A stretch of DNA of 64,000 bases from Crocodylus rhombifer (Eukaryota > Chordata > Crocodylia > Crocodylidae): NCBI GenBank assembly GCA_038503035.1, contig JAVSML010001156.1, forward strand, positions 124,001 to 188,000, in the 5' to 3' direction. The notes beneath the pieces are model-generated. The model did not search any database. It worked only from the letters and a program-made list of their open reading frames with translations, and had not been told where the DNA came from. Below are positions 23,017 to 33,994 of this stretch, piece after piece. The translations under genes and the position numbers were made by a program. Position 1 is the first letter of the stretch, and each line of letters begins with the position of its first letter.

Positions 23017-23515
23017 TTCATAGTCACATAGTGGTTAGGGGCTGGAAGGGACCTTACAGATCATCAGGTCCAGTCCCCCTGCATTTTGGCAGGAAAGACT
23101 GCTGCGGTCAAATGACCCCAGAGAGATGGATGTCAAGACACTTAATGAAGATCGCCAGAATGGGTGACTGGACCACCTCTGCGGGGAGCCTGTTCCAAAC
23201 CCTCGGCACTCGACTTTTAAAGAAGTTTTTTTTCCTTATGTCTAGTCTGAAGCAATCCTCGATCAGCTTGTGCCCATTATTTCTTGTCCTCCCCTGGGGG
23301 GCCTTGGTGAACAGATGCTCCCCCGGGCCCTGATGTACCCCCTTGATATACTTACAGGTTGCCACCAAGTCTCCTCTGAGTCTTTTCTTCTCCAGGCTGA
23401 ACAGTCCCAAGTCTTTCAGCCTTTCCTCACATGACCTGGTCTCTAGGCCTCTAATCATGTGTGTGGTCCTCCTTTGGACTCTCTCGAGCTTCTTCCCATC
23501 CTTCCTTTCAGGAGA
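23017..23515 (-). mobile_element. CR1 LINE, 5'-truncated 3' end
   Basis: On the minus strand the element begins near 23515 with the block before the ORF2 C-terminus and ends near 23017. The 3' untranslated region contains GATCTGTAAGGTCCCTTCCA and ends in a short degenerate octamer (ACTATGTGACTATGA). About 500 bp remain. The ORF2 end inside it is described separately. Confidence 0.9.
23108..23458 (-). pseudogene. CR1 ORF2 C-terminal fragment
   Basis: This 116-residue frame on the minus strand reads MIRGLETRSCEERLKDLGLF, then SLEKKRLRGDLVATCKYIKG and a GEHLFTKAP..RTRNNGHKL block, ending in VWNRLPAEVVQSP and LDIHLSGVI. It aligns along its whole length with the last 110 or so residues of the CR1 ORF2 at 58380-58722, with no stop or frameshift. 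The role of this C-terminal region in CR1 proteins is not well defined; it lies after the RT domain. The catalytic RT core is absent, so the fragment is non-functional. Confidence 0.85.
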
Positions 23516-23539
23516 ACCAAAAGCTGTTCACAAATGCTG

Positions 23540-23800
23540 AATTTGGTTAAGTTCAGGCAAAAATGGAGAAAAAGTTCTGAAAAGTCAAAGTATTTTTTCT
23601 TGGCATTTTTAAAAGGAAAAGCTTTTAGTTTTGAAATATCATTTTCTTTTTGAAATTGACCTAAACGTTATAAAATTATTTTTTGAAAAATGTAATAACC
23701 TTAAAATAGAAATGTTTTGTTTCAGGCTTTTGGGTCACACCATTTTGATTTTTTTTTCTTAATTTTTCAGTTTAGCCACCAAACTGAAAATATCCCATAT
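23540..23800. repeat. AT-rich dispersed repeat (TTTTGAAAT type)
   Basis: Repeated TTTTGAAAT/ATTTCAAAA-like words, A and T runs and inverted CAGTTTAGCCACCAAACTG at about 23769-23787. The same texture occurs at 36236-36490, where it ends in TTTTGACCAGTCTATAGCT, suggesting a dispersed MITE-like family with GACCAGCTCTA-like ends. Confidence 0.4.
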
Positions 23801-24250
23801 TCTAATGTGAAGTCAGAGTAAATTCTCTCAAGCCAATGGATTAATGCCAGTATAGTTTAACTATACAAAAAGTCTTCACAGACTAGGGGGAGGGCTGTAC
23901 CCTAACTTCAATCTGCATTACTGTAATTGTGGATGAGATCTGTGGTGTACTGTGTGGTGTGGGATATATCCCAACATCCAATTTCATTATAGAAGTATCA
24001 GTTACACCCCATATTTAATGCCAAGTCTTCTATTCTCACACTGTGATCTAACCATCTCTAGCATTGCACTGGAATAACCCATTTCCTTACAAATTGAGAC
24101 ACTTTGAATCGGATGTGGACATGATTACTTGTTTCCAAATATTTTCAATGTGAAAAGTCAATCTTGCTTAAGGGAAGATTGAATCTTTTATTTTTGTCAC
24201 AATGTCCCAGGAAGTTTTGATTCCTGTATTCTCACTAGTCAGCTTTTAGT

Positions 24251-25005
24251 GGGTACAGCTACATGAGATACTTTACTGCACAGTAGCGTAGTTTACTACA
24301 CAGTAAGCATGTGTATCTACATGTAAACACACTTACTGAGCAGTAAATCTCACTAATCATGAGTAAATTTGCTACCTGCTAATGCTAGTAGCAAATTTTT
24401 TTGCAATTACTTACTGTGCAGTAATGCTTGTATAGAAGCCTGACCAGGAGCAAATCTGCTCCCAGTCATATTGCTCCCTGCCTCTAGAAGCTGCCTGCTG
24501 CTGGAACAAGCTCTGCCATGGCAGCAGGTAGCTCCAAGCCTCCTGCTCCATACTTCCAATCCTGCTGATAGCTGCCTCACTGGTGGATTGGGGCAGGCAG
24601 CTGTTTATCCTCTGCAGCTCTTTCCAAGTCCCCTGCCCCCAGTCAGGGAGTCAGGACCAGGAACTCCCTGCTTCTGGGGCAGGGTGACATTATCCCTGTC
24701 CCAGCAGCAGGCAGCCCTCAGGGAAAGGGTACAATGTTCCAGCCTCGGTGACAAGACAGCAATATCCTAGCCCAGTGCTCCCTGCCAGCTCCTGGGCTAG
24801 CACCCAGGGGGAGCCTAGAGCTCCCTCTGGTGGTAACATAAGCCCACTGCAGGGCCCCCCAGAAACAGGAGCAGTTTGCTGCTTTTAGCAGCAAATCTGA
24901 TCCCACTTACCTGCACATGTAGATGCCTGCCCAGGAGCATTTAATTGCGAGTAGTTTAGTCATGAGTAAACTGCTCCCACATCAAATTGATATGTAGACA
25001 CACCC
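24251..25005. mobile_element. MITE, GGGTG...CACCC family, 755 bp (copy B)
   Basis: It starts GGGTACAGCTACATGAG and ends ATGTAGACACACCC, flanked by AGT (24248-24250) and AGC (25006-25008), a 3-bp duplication with one mismatch. The first 100 bases alternate ACTGCACAGTA-like palindromes and align with copy D at 42777. The GC-rich middle (about 24470-24850) is open in several frames but has no homology. The interior and length match copy D (737 bp), so both are one long subfamily. Confidence 0.75.
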
Positions 25006-25232
25006 AGCGTGTGTTTAATGACACATCATCCTGACAAGCTTCAACGTAAATTCATAAAGCTCTTTGAATTGGAATAAATACAACTGAGCAAAAACTAATT
25101 TAGAAATTGGCTTCAATCGACCAGATCATTAGCTGGGGAAATTGCCAATTTATACTGACTGAGCATCTGGCCCATTGTGTTTTATGTACAGTAGCTGCTC
25201 TGGCCTAAAGACAGCTTCAAGAAAGTCACTCT

Positions 25233-25387
25233 GGGTGCTTCTACACATGCCCCTGACTGCACAGTTGGTACTGCTTTAGTAAATACTAAATGACTGCACA
25301 GTACCAGACAGTACTGCACAGTCCCGGTGGTGCACAGGTCATTTTCAACTCTACTGTGCAGTAGCAACGGCATCACAGTTAGTGCCC
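25233..25387. mobile_element. MITE, short member of the GGGTG family (copy C)
   Basis: It starts GGGTGCTTCTACACATGC and ends GTTAGTGCCC, with ACTGCACAGTACC-type palindromes inside. Flanks are TCT and ACT, so the 3-bp duplication is only partial. The right end is weakly matched, making this one of the less certain copies. Further right, CTATGTC-GTAGCAA and TTGCTAC-GACATAG at 25395-25451 form another inverted pair, with similarity to the interior of copy D near 42930-42990. Confidence 0.5.
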
Positions 25388-25451
25388 ACTCACACTATGT
25401 CTTCGTAGCAACAAGCTAAGTCACTATAGTTCATTGCTACAGTGACATAGC

Positions 25452-25959
25452 GTCTCATGTAAACACGCTATGTGTACAAAAGTTTGTATGTTGTGGTTAT
25501 TAATTACACAATGTTGCATTTTTATATTGTCAGGGTTAGTGGGTTTTAAGGAATTAATCTTCCCTTCCTCCTTTCTCAACAGAGGTGCCACTGCTCAGAA
25601 AGGTCAGCACTGCTCAGAAAGCATTTAGTAATGTCAATCACTGTGGAACTGGAGTGTGTAATTGCGTGTTAAACAGAACTCAGAATGTACATACTTAACA
25701 TTGTTTAAAACTCTTTTGTGTGAACTTAATATGAGCATGCATAAGGGTTTTATTTTACTTACTGTTTTTTCCCTCACTTTTCTTCCAAAGACAGCAGAAG
25801 AGTTTCCCAAACCTATCTTATTTTTCTTATTAAAATAGTACTCACTCCCTCCCTCCCATCCCCACAATATCTGGGCTTAAGATAAGCTTACTGACTTTTA
25901 TTTGATTTCACACTCAGCAGGGAAGTAACTTTTCCTCTGTCAAGGCTGTTAGTTACCTG
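25452..25959. other. Non-coding DNA, nothing recognised
   Basis: No gene was recognised. CACTGCTCAGAAAG is present twice with a 19-bp period (25589-25602 and 25608-25621). Confidence 0.45.
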
Positions 25960-26397
25960 CAGTGGTGCAACAAGTAGAGTTTGCACCCTGGGCAAACCCA
26001 GCAGGAGAGCCAGTAGTAGAGCAGGAGTCTTACCTGTGCCAGGAATTCTGAAACAGTCCCCGGCTGTACTGCTGAAGATGTTACTGCCACCAACATATGT
26101 TCTGCCTATCCTATCTCTTGCTCTTAAAGCAGCAGCAGTAGATTGTCTGTAAACCCAGTTACTGCTGCCAAAGTCATGCCATGGGGCTGTTCTTAGTGCA
26201 AACTCCATGGGGGTGGGGACAGTTCTACAGATTAAGGAACATCATCCTTGCATCAATAGATACACTTCATTTGTATTTCTCTGGGTACATATAAGCATTA
26301 CATTTAGCTCAAGGTGCCTGGGTGTACAAGCATTTTCAGGGCTTAGGTCACCCTAAAAATGGCACCCCCAATCTAAAGTTCCTCTAGATCAGCACTG
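25960..26397. mobile_element. Candidate hAT-like element (CAGTGGTGCAAC end)
   Basis: It starts CAGTGGTGCAACAAGTAGAG and may end at CTCTAGATCAGCACTG, inverse termini of the same CAGTGGYGTAACTAG type as the element at 37996-38531. Flanks GTTACCTG and GGTTGACC are not a clean 8-bp duplication, so the boundaries are uncertain. Confidence 0.4.
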
Positions 26398-26619
26398 GGT
26401 TGACCCACTCTATTGAGGTTTAGCTTGAATGCTTGCACACATTCACAGCACAGCCCACCAACATCATCCCCCACAGACTTACCAGCCCCCCTGTGGACCC
26501 ACAAGTTTCCTCCTCCCCCCTCCATTTGTATGAAGCAATCCCAACTCAGGTTCAGGTGGTTTAAACTAATCCATTTAAACCTGAGCCAGGTCCCATAGAT
26601 GTTTGTTCACACTCTCTTC

Positions 26620-26969
26620 AGGCATGTCTACACATGCAGTTACCCCAGTTTAAATTTACTGCGCAGTAAACAGGAATAGTCCAGTTTCTACATGTGTAGG
26701 TGTTAAAGTGAATTAACACTAAAGATAGTCCCAAGTCTGTCCACACATACAGTATTACTGTGCAGTGAGGTGTCTACATGTGTGTTACTGTGCAGTAACT
26801 ACTCAGGCATAAATGTGATACCTGCATGATCCACATATCAAATTTACAGTCAAGCTGGCGTAAGTCACTGTATTTGCTGACCAGTAAGGGCATGCACATG
26901 TAGACGTGTGCCCATACCACACAGTAATTTGGGTTGCTGTGCAGTAAATGTGTACGTGTAGACACACCC
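26620..26969. mobile_element. MITE, GGGTG...CACCC family, 350 bp (copy G)
   Basis: It starts AGGCATGTCTACACATGCAG and ends TACGTGTAGACACACCC, good inverted termini. Between them, ACTGTGCAGTA palindromes repeat at about 26658, 26757, 26785 and 26935. Flanks TTC and TTT match at 2 of 3 positions. Confidence 0.7.
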
Positions 26970-29900
26970 TTTGTGTACCACCTTGGTACTGAATCTGCAC
27001 ATTTGACCCCAAAATATTCAAACTGTCCAATTTCACCATTGTGATTTACTAAGTGCTTGATTATTCAGCTTTGATGTCTTTAGCTTTTGCTTCATATTGC
27101 ATGCATTATTTCAGGGCGGTAATATTTTAAGTCATTTGGATCAACAAAGAGGCCTACTCCCTTGTAAGCTACTGCAGTCATCCTAAGCTACTCCTTACAT
27201 TGCCCGTAAAAAGTATAAATGTTTAGAAATATGTTAGAAGAAAACTGCTAGCAAATTCCATGCTTTTTACATTTCATTTTTTAGTGTTTTAATGTTCAAC
27301 TATCCCTATGTCTGAGCTATTTTATTTAATAAGATGTTATTAATTTTGGGAACACCACCAGATCCGATCTTCTTGCCAAGTAGACAGGCCTAGTAATGAA
27401 TAACACCTTCAGCCTTGACTGTTACTAACTTTAATAATGTTAAGTTGGCATCATTTTCATGTTCTTAGGTACCTCATTTCCAGACCAAAAGAATGAAAGA
27501 TTTTATCAAGGCATGAAGTACATTCCAGCAATATGGATAATTTTGTCACTGCTTTAAAATCTATAGATCCTACTTCTGAATGAATTCCATATCCAGCTGT
27601 AGCATGTTGTCTCCACATTTGTTTAAACACAGGAGTCTGGCTAAGGAATATACAAACGATTCATAAAAACATGCCTATGTTACACATGTGTGAACCACAT
27701 AAAAGTTACATGTGAATTTAGATCGTAGGTTTCTCTTTTTATAGCTATCTGAAGTATGAATATAATTTGATAAGTATGGACATTATTTCAATTATGTAGT
27801 TTTGAACTGTGAAATTCAGAGAGTATCAAAAATTTCTCTCACAAGATACAGAGCTACACATCTTACAGACAGCTGTTTGGAAATGTTAGCATGCATCTGA
27901 AAAATAAGGGAAAATAAAGAATAGCCAGTCTCCACACTGCAAAGCTCCCATTTCTCTCAATTAGGATTGATCATGCTTTGGAGGCAGAGCAAAGGTACCT
28001 TTTCTCCTTCACTAACTTCAATTTTAATATTCAACCCAGGTGCTCACTGTGAGACTAGTACAGCACTTGCAATGTCTAAAATAAGTCACAAGATAATATT
28101 TGTTAATGCTTGTGATTGCTGGGAATGATAAGGAGCCTCATTTTCAAATATGGTGGCTGTGGACCTGATCCACAAATTAATGAAACCAATACAATGTATT
28201 TCCATTGACTTCCCTGAGCTTTGGATCCAGCTCTATAATTTTGTGGGGCTGCAACTGGCAGCCCCACCTGGCCCAAGTGGCCAACTAGGGTGCCTTAGGC
28301 TGTCTATACCTCCTGATTGACGCAGCAGATCCCCTACTTAAGCCCTCTTGGGGCAGTTGACTGCAGGCTAGAGTGCTAAATGCTACGGCTTAAGACAAGC
28401 TGCTCCAGCTTCTCCTCTGGCAGCATGAATCCAACATCAACTCTTAACATTGTGTCTGACTGACACAATTGGGAATAGTTCCTGAAATACTGGAAGCAGT
28501 TACATATATTTCAAAACAAGGTTTCTACCCCCCTAAATGGGTAATGCTATGTTACCAGCTTGCAATTTTATAAGAGTACCCAAACATTTAGGGATGGGTT
28601 TGTGTTGATTATGATCAAGCAAGCAACCATTACCAACTTATGATTTTTTTTTTTTTTTTTGCTACAGTCAAAGAACCAGCTCTCTGAGGAACCAAGTTAT
28701 AACTGACCTTTCTATCCAATTTTCTCTCTCATCAGTTATAGACTGTTCACTATTCACAGGCCGAGATGCCATGTTGTCTTCATAGACAATAGAATCACAG
28801 GCATAAATGAGGATTTAATTTGAGGGTGGTTGAGTGGCACAGATTTAACTTTCAGATCTAGAATTTCTACTGTAATCTTATATATTATGTATGTTTTCGA
28901 AATATATCTAGCATCGGTTTTTTTGAATCTCATCAAGAATCATTCACTTTAGGACATTCTCAGAAAATAAGATTGTTCCATTTTATCCAGTGTGTTGTTG
29001 AGAAGGTTTACTTCGATAGGTGAGAATCCCATCATTTTAATGTTTACATAGACTTTTCTTTCCATAAACTATTCTTTTGGTTTTCTTTGATGTCTTGTCT
29101 CCTGGCAAAATGTCAAGGCTTTTCCTTCCATGAAACTGCTACAGCTGAAAACTATCTGCAGTTCATGTAACAGTTAAACACTAAGGTGGCCTAATCAAGC
29201 TGTCAGGTCCCAGTCATAGACCCACTGGACTCAATCAAAGTTTTTCAAGTTACTTCAGTGGAAGAAAGAGCAAGCACTCAAGGACTAGGTATCGTAGTGG
29301 TGAGTGTAGAAGAGAACCTAAATATAGAACAAAGAGAAGGAATGACCCCATTACTTTCATCTAGTGTAAACGAGATCAGAATCTTTCTTCAGTGATCTGG
29401 TATTTTCTACTCAGATTGTATAGGTCCAAGGTAAGGCTATTGTGAGCTGTTCACTGAACAAAAAAGGCAAATTGGCAAAAAAGGGCAAAACATACAAATC
29501 AGTTTGTACATTTCTGATGAGAATGGAATTAGAGCATCAGACCTCAGTGCCTTCTTGGGCTTGTTTATGTAGCTCCTAGGAGGAGATATGTAGTTGAATA
29601 AGAATAAGCTAAAGCAATGTGGCAGGGCAACATATCAGACCCTGAATTTCATTTTTGTCACTAAAAATTGAGATTAGACCTGGTTAAACATACAAACTGC
29701 ATTTGTTTTGAGGCCAGTTCTGGCAACAACAGCCGCTCGAGCAAACTTACCCTATTCTCATCCAAAGATAAGGTCTTAATCACTTATTAGTGTCCGAAGC
29801 CAGGATAACTGAAGTGGTGGCAGATCCCATGTGCCAAAGCTAACCTGCCTTGCATCACCAGACAGGAAGCTATGCATGCTCAGATGGAGACAACGTGCAA

Positions 29901-31409
29901 AATACAGGCCACATATGCAGCTGTTATCGTGCAAAGTACACATTCACATTGACTCCACTGTCAGATACTCTGAACCCATGGAAAATGCCACAAGAGATAA
30001 GCGGTACACCTCTTTGTTCATTCTACGAGTTTAAATTGTTGTCAGCTCTACTCTATGCTCTTTATCAGACCCATTTGTACAAGAGGCAGTCTGCTCCTGA
30101 TAAGTACTGCTGGTGCCACTACTAGCAGAAGCTTCCTAAGGTCATTTTTATTTCTTAACAGAGTACAATAAGTAATCAAAGGCATGTAATCAGTGGTTTG
30201 TTCATGTGTCTGTGGAAAGGTTTTGTTAAATGTGGGTCACCCTGTGGCTTGTACCTGGCTGCAGTATACTTTATTGAGGCACAAAAACATGTAAAAGCTT
30301 GATTCTGCTTTGCATGAACACCCTGAATTCCTGTCTACTTGAATAAGGTGGAGAATCCAGGCCCTAAATTATTCAACCAGATTAGGAAAAGTATGGAGGT
30401 TTTTTCTTCTGTTACTCTGGATACTGGCAGACACAGGGCATGTGGGGCAGAAGTTGGAGAAAACTCCTCTGTTGTGAATGTTAACAGTACCAGGAAAACC
30501 CATGCTAAAACGGAGTTTCCCTCTGATTAAATATTCTTTTATATCTAAGCCAGAAGCCTGATCCAAATTCTGTAAACTGAAGAGAAAGACCCCTATTCAT
30601 ATCCGTCACAGTTAGATTGGATCCTTTGTTTGCATGCAGTTTTTAGTAGTTTGTTTGTTTGTTTTTCAAGGGTCTGTCCTCTCTGATTTGTCATGTCTGA
30701 TCAATTTGCCAGTCTCTCAGTAACAGATCATGAACTTTGAGTCGATCCTCATGGACTGCAGGAGAAGTGTCTCAAGAGCATACATTTTAATACCATCAAG
30801 AAGGCAGTGCTAATACTGTACCTCATAAAGGCACACCATGACATTTTTAAAGGTAAAAGACATTGAAACAGAAGACAATGAAACCAGAAGACAACTTCAA
30901 AGCATTGACATACACTCCTAACTTCACTTCAGAAAGACTCCATTATTACAGTGTCTGGATATATTTTCAAGAAAATGTTCAGGAAGATTTTAAAATATCC
31001 TTTCTCTATGAAGAAGGATTTCAATTAAGCCTGTAAACTCTCATCTGCAAAGAAGGATATCATGTGTGCATGCATATATGTATAAAGCTTAACTGCCCTG
31101 AATACTTAATGACAAGTAATGCAGTGCTAATTCCAACTGAGATACCATGGTCCTGATTCCAACACCAGATAAAGACAGTGGAAAGACACTCATTCAACTC
31201 AATGCACTTTGGATAAGGCCTTAAGCATTAAAGTTTGAGCAAATTTCAAACCATTAAGATTTGCAGAAAGACCGTCTCCGGGATCAGGTTATTGATTTAT
31301 TAGGTTATCCAGCATTTTCTTACTGAGGGTTCTTACACATTATTCTGAAGATCAGGTACTAGAAAATGACAGAAGCAGGATACTGGAGCAAATGGAATAT
31401 CAGCCTGAG
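26970..31409. other. 4.4 kb of AT-rich DNA without a recognised gene or bounded repeat
   Basis: This is the largest repeat-poor stretch of the window. Two diverged palindromic-repeat scraps (about 28150-28240 with CTGATCCACAAATTAATG and CCATTGACTTCCCTGAGC; about 29200-29270) and a T17 run at 28644-28660 are the only items noticed. Open frames of 60-90 codons (for example at 29831-30125) show no family resemblance and no supportable splice structure. If anything here is under selection it would be non-coding, which sequence reading alone cannot show. Confidence 0.4.
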
Positions 31410-32345
31410 AGAGCAAGGGAATCATAGGATAACAGGGCTGGAAGGGACCTCACAAGGTCATCTAGTCCAACTCCCAGGTCATGGCAGAATCATCCCTGAC
31501 TAAACCATCCAACCCAAGTGTCTGTCTAAATAGCCCTTGAAAATTTCCCAGGATGAAATTACTAAGAAATAAGATTCCACAATGTCTCTTAGGTAGGCTG
31601 ATCCAATACTTGACCAACCACGGAGTTGGAAAGTTCCTCCTGATCTCCAACCCAAATTTCCTCTGTTGCAGCTTGAGGCCATTGTTCCTAGTCCTGGCTC
31701 CTACAGCCACAGAGGAAAGCCCATCTCCATCCTATCTGTAATCACCCTTCAAGTATTGGAGAACTTGTTATCAAATTCCCCCTCCTTCTTCTCTTCTTCA
31801 AACTAAATAACACTAATTCTTTCCTCATAAGTCTTGCATCTGCGGTTCCTAATCATTCTTGTTGCTATGCACTAAACTCTTTCCAATTGTCCACGTCCTT
31901 CTTGAAGTGTAGGGACTAAAACTGGACACACAAGTGACACCTCACCTGTGCTGAAAGAGCAGAAGAATCATTTTCCTTGATTTGCAAGTAATACTCCTGC
32001 TGATACAATCCAGTATGCTGTTTGACTTTTTTTGCAACAAGAGCACGCTGTTGCCTCATATTCAGCATATGGTCTACTGTAACCACCAGCACCGCAGCCT
32101 AGTTAATCATTCCCCAGTCTGTCTTTGTGCATGCGATTATTTCATCCCAAGTACAGAGCTTTGCATTTGTCCTTGAATCTCATCTGATTGATTGTGGACC
32201 ATTTTTCCATTCTATTCAAGTCATTCTGGATCCTAGCCCTACCGTCCAGACTGTAACCCTCCGGTCCTTCTTTGCAATACCCAAGTTGGCATCATACACA
32301 AATTTAGTAAGTGTGCACTCAATCCCATCATCCAAATAATTAATG
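31410..32345 (-). mobile_element. Decayed CR1 (L3-like) copy
   Basis: On the minus strand, the 3' end near 31420-31480 has the CR1 tail (GGACTAGATGACCTTGTGAG, GGTCCCTTCCAGCCC). The ORF2 C-terminal region lies at about 31500-31760, where a frame contains RNNGLKLQQRKFGLEIRR. The CR1 region with CCTTCTTGAAGTGTAGGGAC and GAGCACGCTGTTGCCTC continues at 31880-32340. A frame ending near 32340 reads IINYLDDGIECTLTKFVYD, matching the block next to the RT FADD box. Multiple stops are present. Sequence right of 32345 no longer matches. Confidence 0.8.
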
Positions 32346-33055
32346 ATGTCTGTGTTCCTAGCATCCTGAATAATTCCAGAGAGTGCCGTAGTACCAGGGA
32401 AGTACCAGGGAACTGGTTGTGCTTTGTATTTGAGCATGAGACTATCAGCAGTTGTAAAGCTCATGTAAGGAGTGAATGGAGCAGTCCTGTACTGGTTTGG
32501 CAGCCGGGAGTATAGTTTAGGGTATAACTTTCCAAAAAGTATGGTTTGATACAAGTCACTAGCTTGACACAATAATTACTGGGTTATACAGGAGCTCATC
32601 CTCAATGATCATAGGATTCCTTCTAGCATTAACAGCAATAGCCCTTATGATATTGCATAATATTCAGATATTGCATCACTGAAGCTGCAGTGCATCAAGT
32701 CAGTCCTATGGCTGCCCTGAGGGAAAAAATATTGTAAGCCCCCTGTGCTTATGTTCACACAATTTAGCTTAGCACAAGAACCACAGATTCCTGAATGACA
32801 CTGTGCTAACAAAACAAAACAAAAAACAACCTAGGCTTTTAGGCAGCAAGAGAATTTGTTTTCTGGACAAACACTTTTAAAGATATTTAGGCCTCCTCTC
32901 CATGTGACAGGTATCATGCAATTAACTGGTAATTGCAAAATTATCTTGAGACCAGCAACATGTTAAAAGTAGCTATCACACAATAAAAAGCTCCAATCAG
33001 CTATAAGGTTAGACCTTGATAATGTGTACTAACTTTATAGCTGGTTGCTATCAAG
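32346..33055. other. Non-coding DNA, nothing recognised
   Basis: No gene was recognised. There is a short duplication of AGTACCAGGGA around 32390-32411 and an AACAAAAC-rich stretch near 32810-32835. Confidence 0.4.
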
Positions 33056-33410
33056 CTTTAATTTGCATGTGTAGCAGAGTCTGCCCTGAGGCTGGGAGCT
33101 GCATCAGCTAACAGGGTTCCCAGCCACTGGGGTTCAACTCCTGAGCCCTGAGGATTGTGGCATCTGTGATCCCCAAGGCTCAGAGGTGTACGAAACCCCC
33201 AGGCCAACATGGGGGCTCTTGGTCCTGGATGTGCTTCACTTACAGGTAGGACCAAGAGTCCTGTAGCTGACAAGGTTCTGGGTCCTGGCTGCTTGTGAAG
33301 CATAGGTAGGACCCAGACTCCCATTAGCTATGGGGACTCTTGGTCCCCGCTACATATGGCCCCCATGGCTGGGAGCCCCCTCAGTAAAGGGGGCTCCCAG
33401 GCATGGTGCC
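33056..33410. repeat. GC-rich block with a strong hairpin
   Basis: A GGGCTCTTGGTCC/GGACCAAGAGTCC-rich stretch contains internal inverted copies (CTCTTGGTCCTGG near 33215, AGGACCAAGAGTCC near 33247, ACTCTTGGTCCCCG near 33336). GGGAGCCCCC (33372-33381) is exactly inverted as GGGGGCTCCC (33390-33399) around an 8-base loop. Probably the interior of a DNA element; no termini or target duplication were found. Confidence 0.45.
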
Positions 33411-33769
33411 TGCTTTTTGCGATGCAGAGGAACCCTGGGATTGGACTCTCCATGCACCAGCAATAAGACATGATTGGTTCTAACACACAGTACCACATTC
33501 ACGCCTCCTGCCATTCACATTCAGCATGGCAAGAGATGTAATTGTATGGATCATGCATTAAACCCAATTGCATCTTTACCTGCATGTGCAGAGGAGGGCC
33601 TTAGATACGAAAATCTGAGACACTGGCACCTGGCTCTCAGCCCTAGTGTAAGCACGGTCTCTTACTGCATTCTACTTGTTACAGTTAAATAAAGCCAAAC
33701 ATTGCATTAAAACAAAGACCTGAAGAAGAATGCACTGCATTCAAAGTCCTAAGTCTATCTTTACCATTC

Positions 33770-33986
33770 CAGTGCCGAACAGGCCCCGATGCAGCCGCCA
33801 TGCGCCACCGCTGCCAAGCACTGCCGGCTCTGCAGCTGCTGAGCACTGCTGGCTCCAGCCACTTACTACCCACCCCCTGTCTCCCATCAAAGCTGCCACC
33901 AGCTTCTCTGGGCAGTCGCCACCCCCACCCCACAGTTCCTCACAGGCTAATATGCCCCAGGCCTCACACCCCTAGGGACGGCTCTG
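33770..33986. mobile_element. hAT-like element fragment (CAGAGCCGTCCCTAGG end)
   Basis: The right end CCCCTAGGGACGGCTCTG is the inverse of a CAGAGCCGTCCCTAGGG hAT-type terminus. A weak left partner is CAGTGCCGAAC at 33770. The flanks do not give a matching octamer, so the left limit is uncertain. The GC-rich interior explains the overlapping open frames here. Confidence 0.45.
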
Positions 33987-33994
33987 AATATGGA

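Noticed and set aside
29831..30125. Overlapping 67 and 91-codon frames as a candidate exon
   Set aside because: Neither resembles a known family and no supportable splice site pair or neighbouring exon was found.
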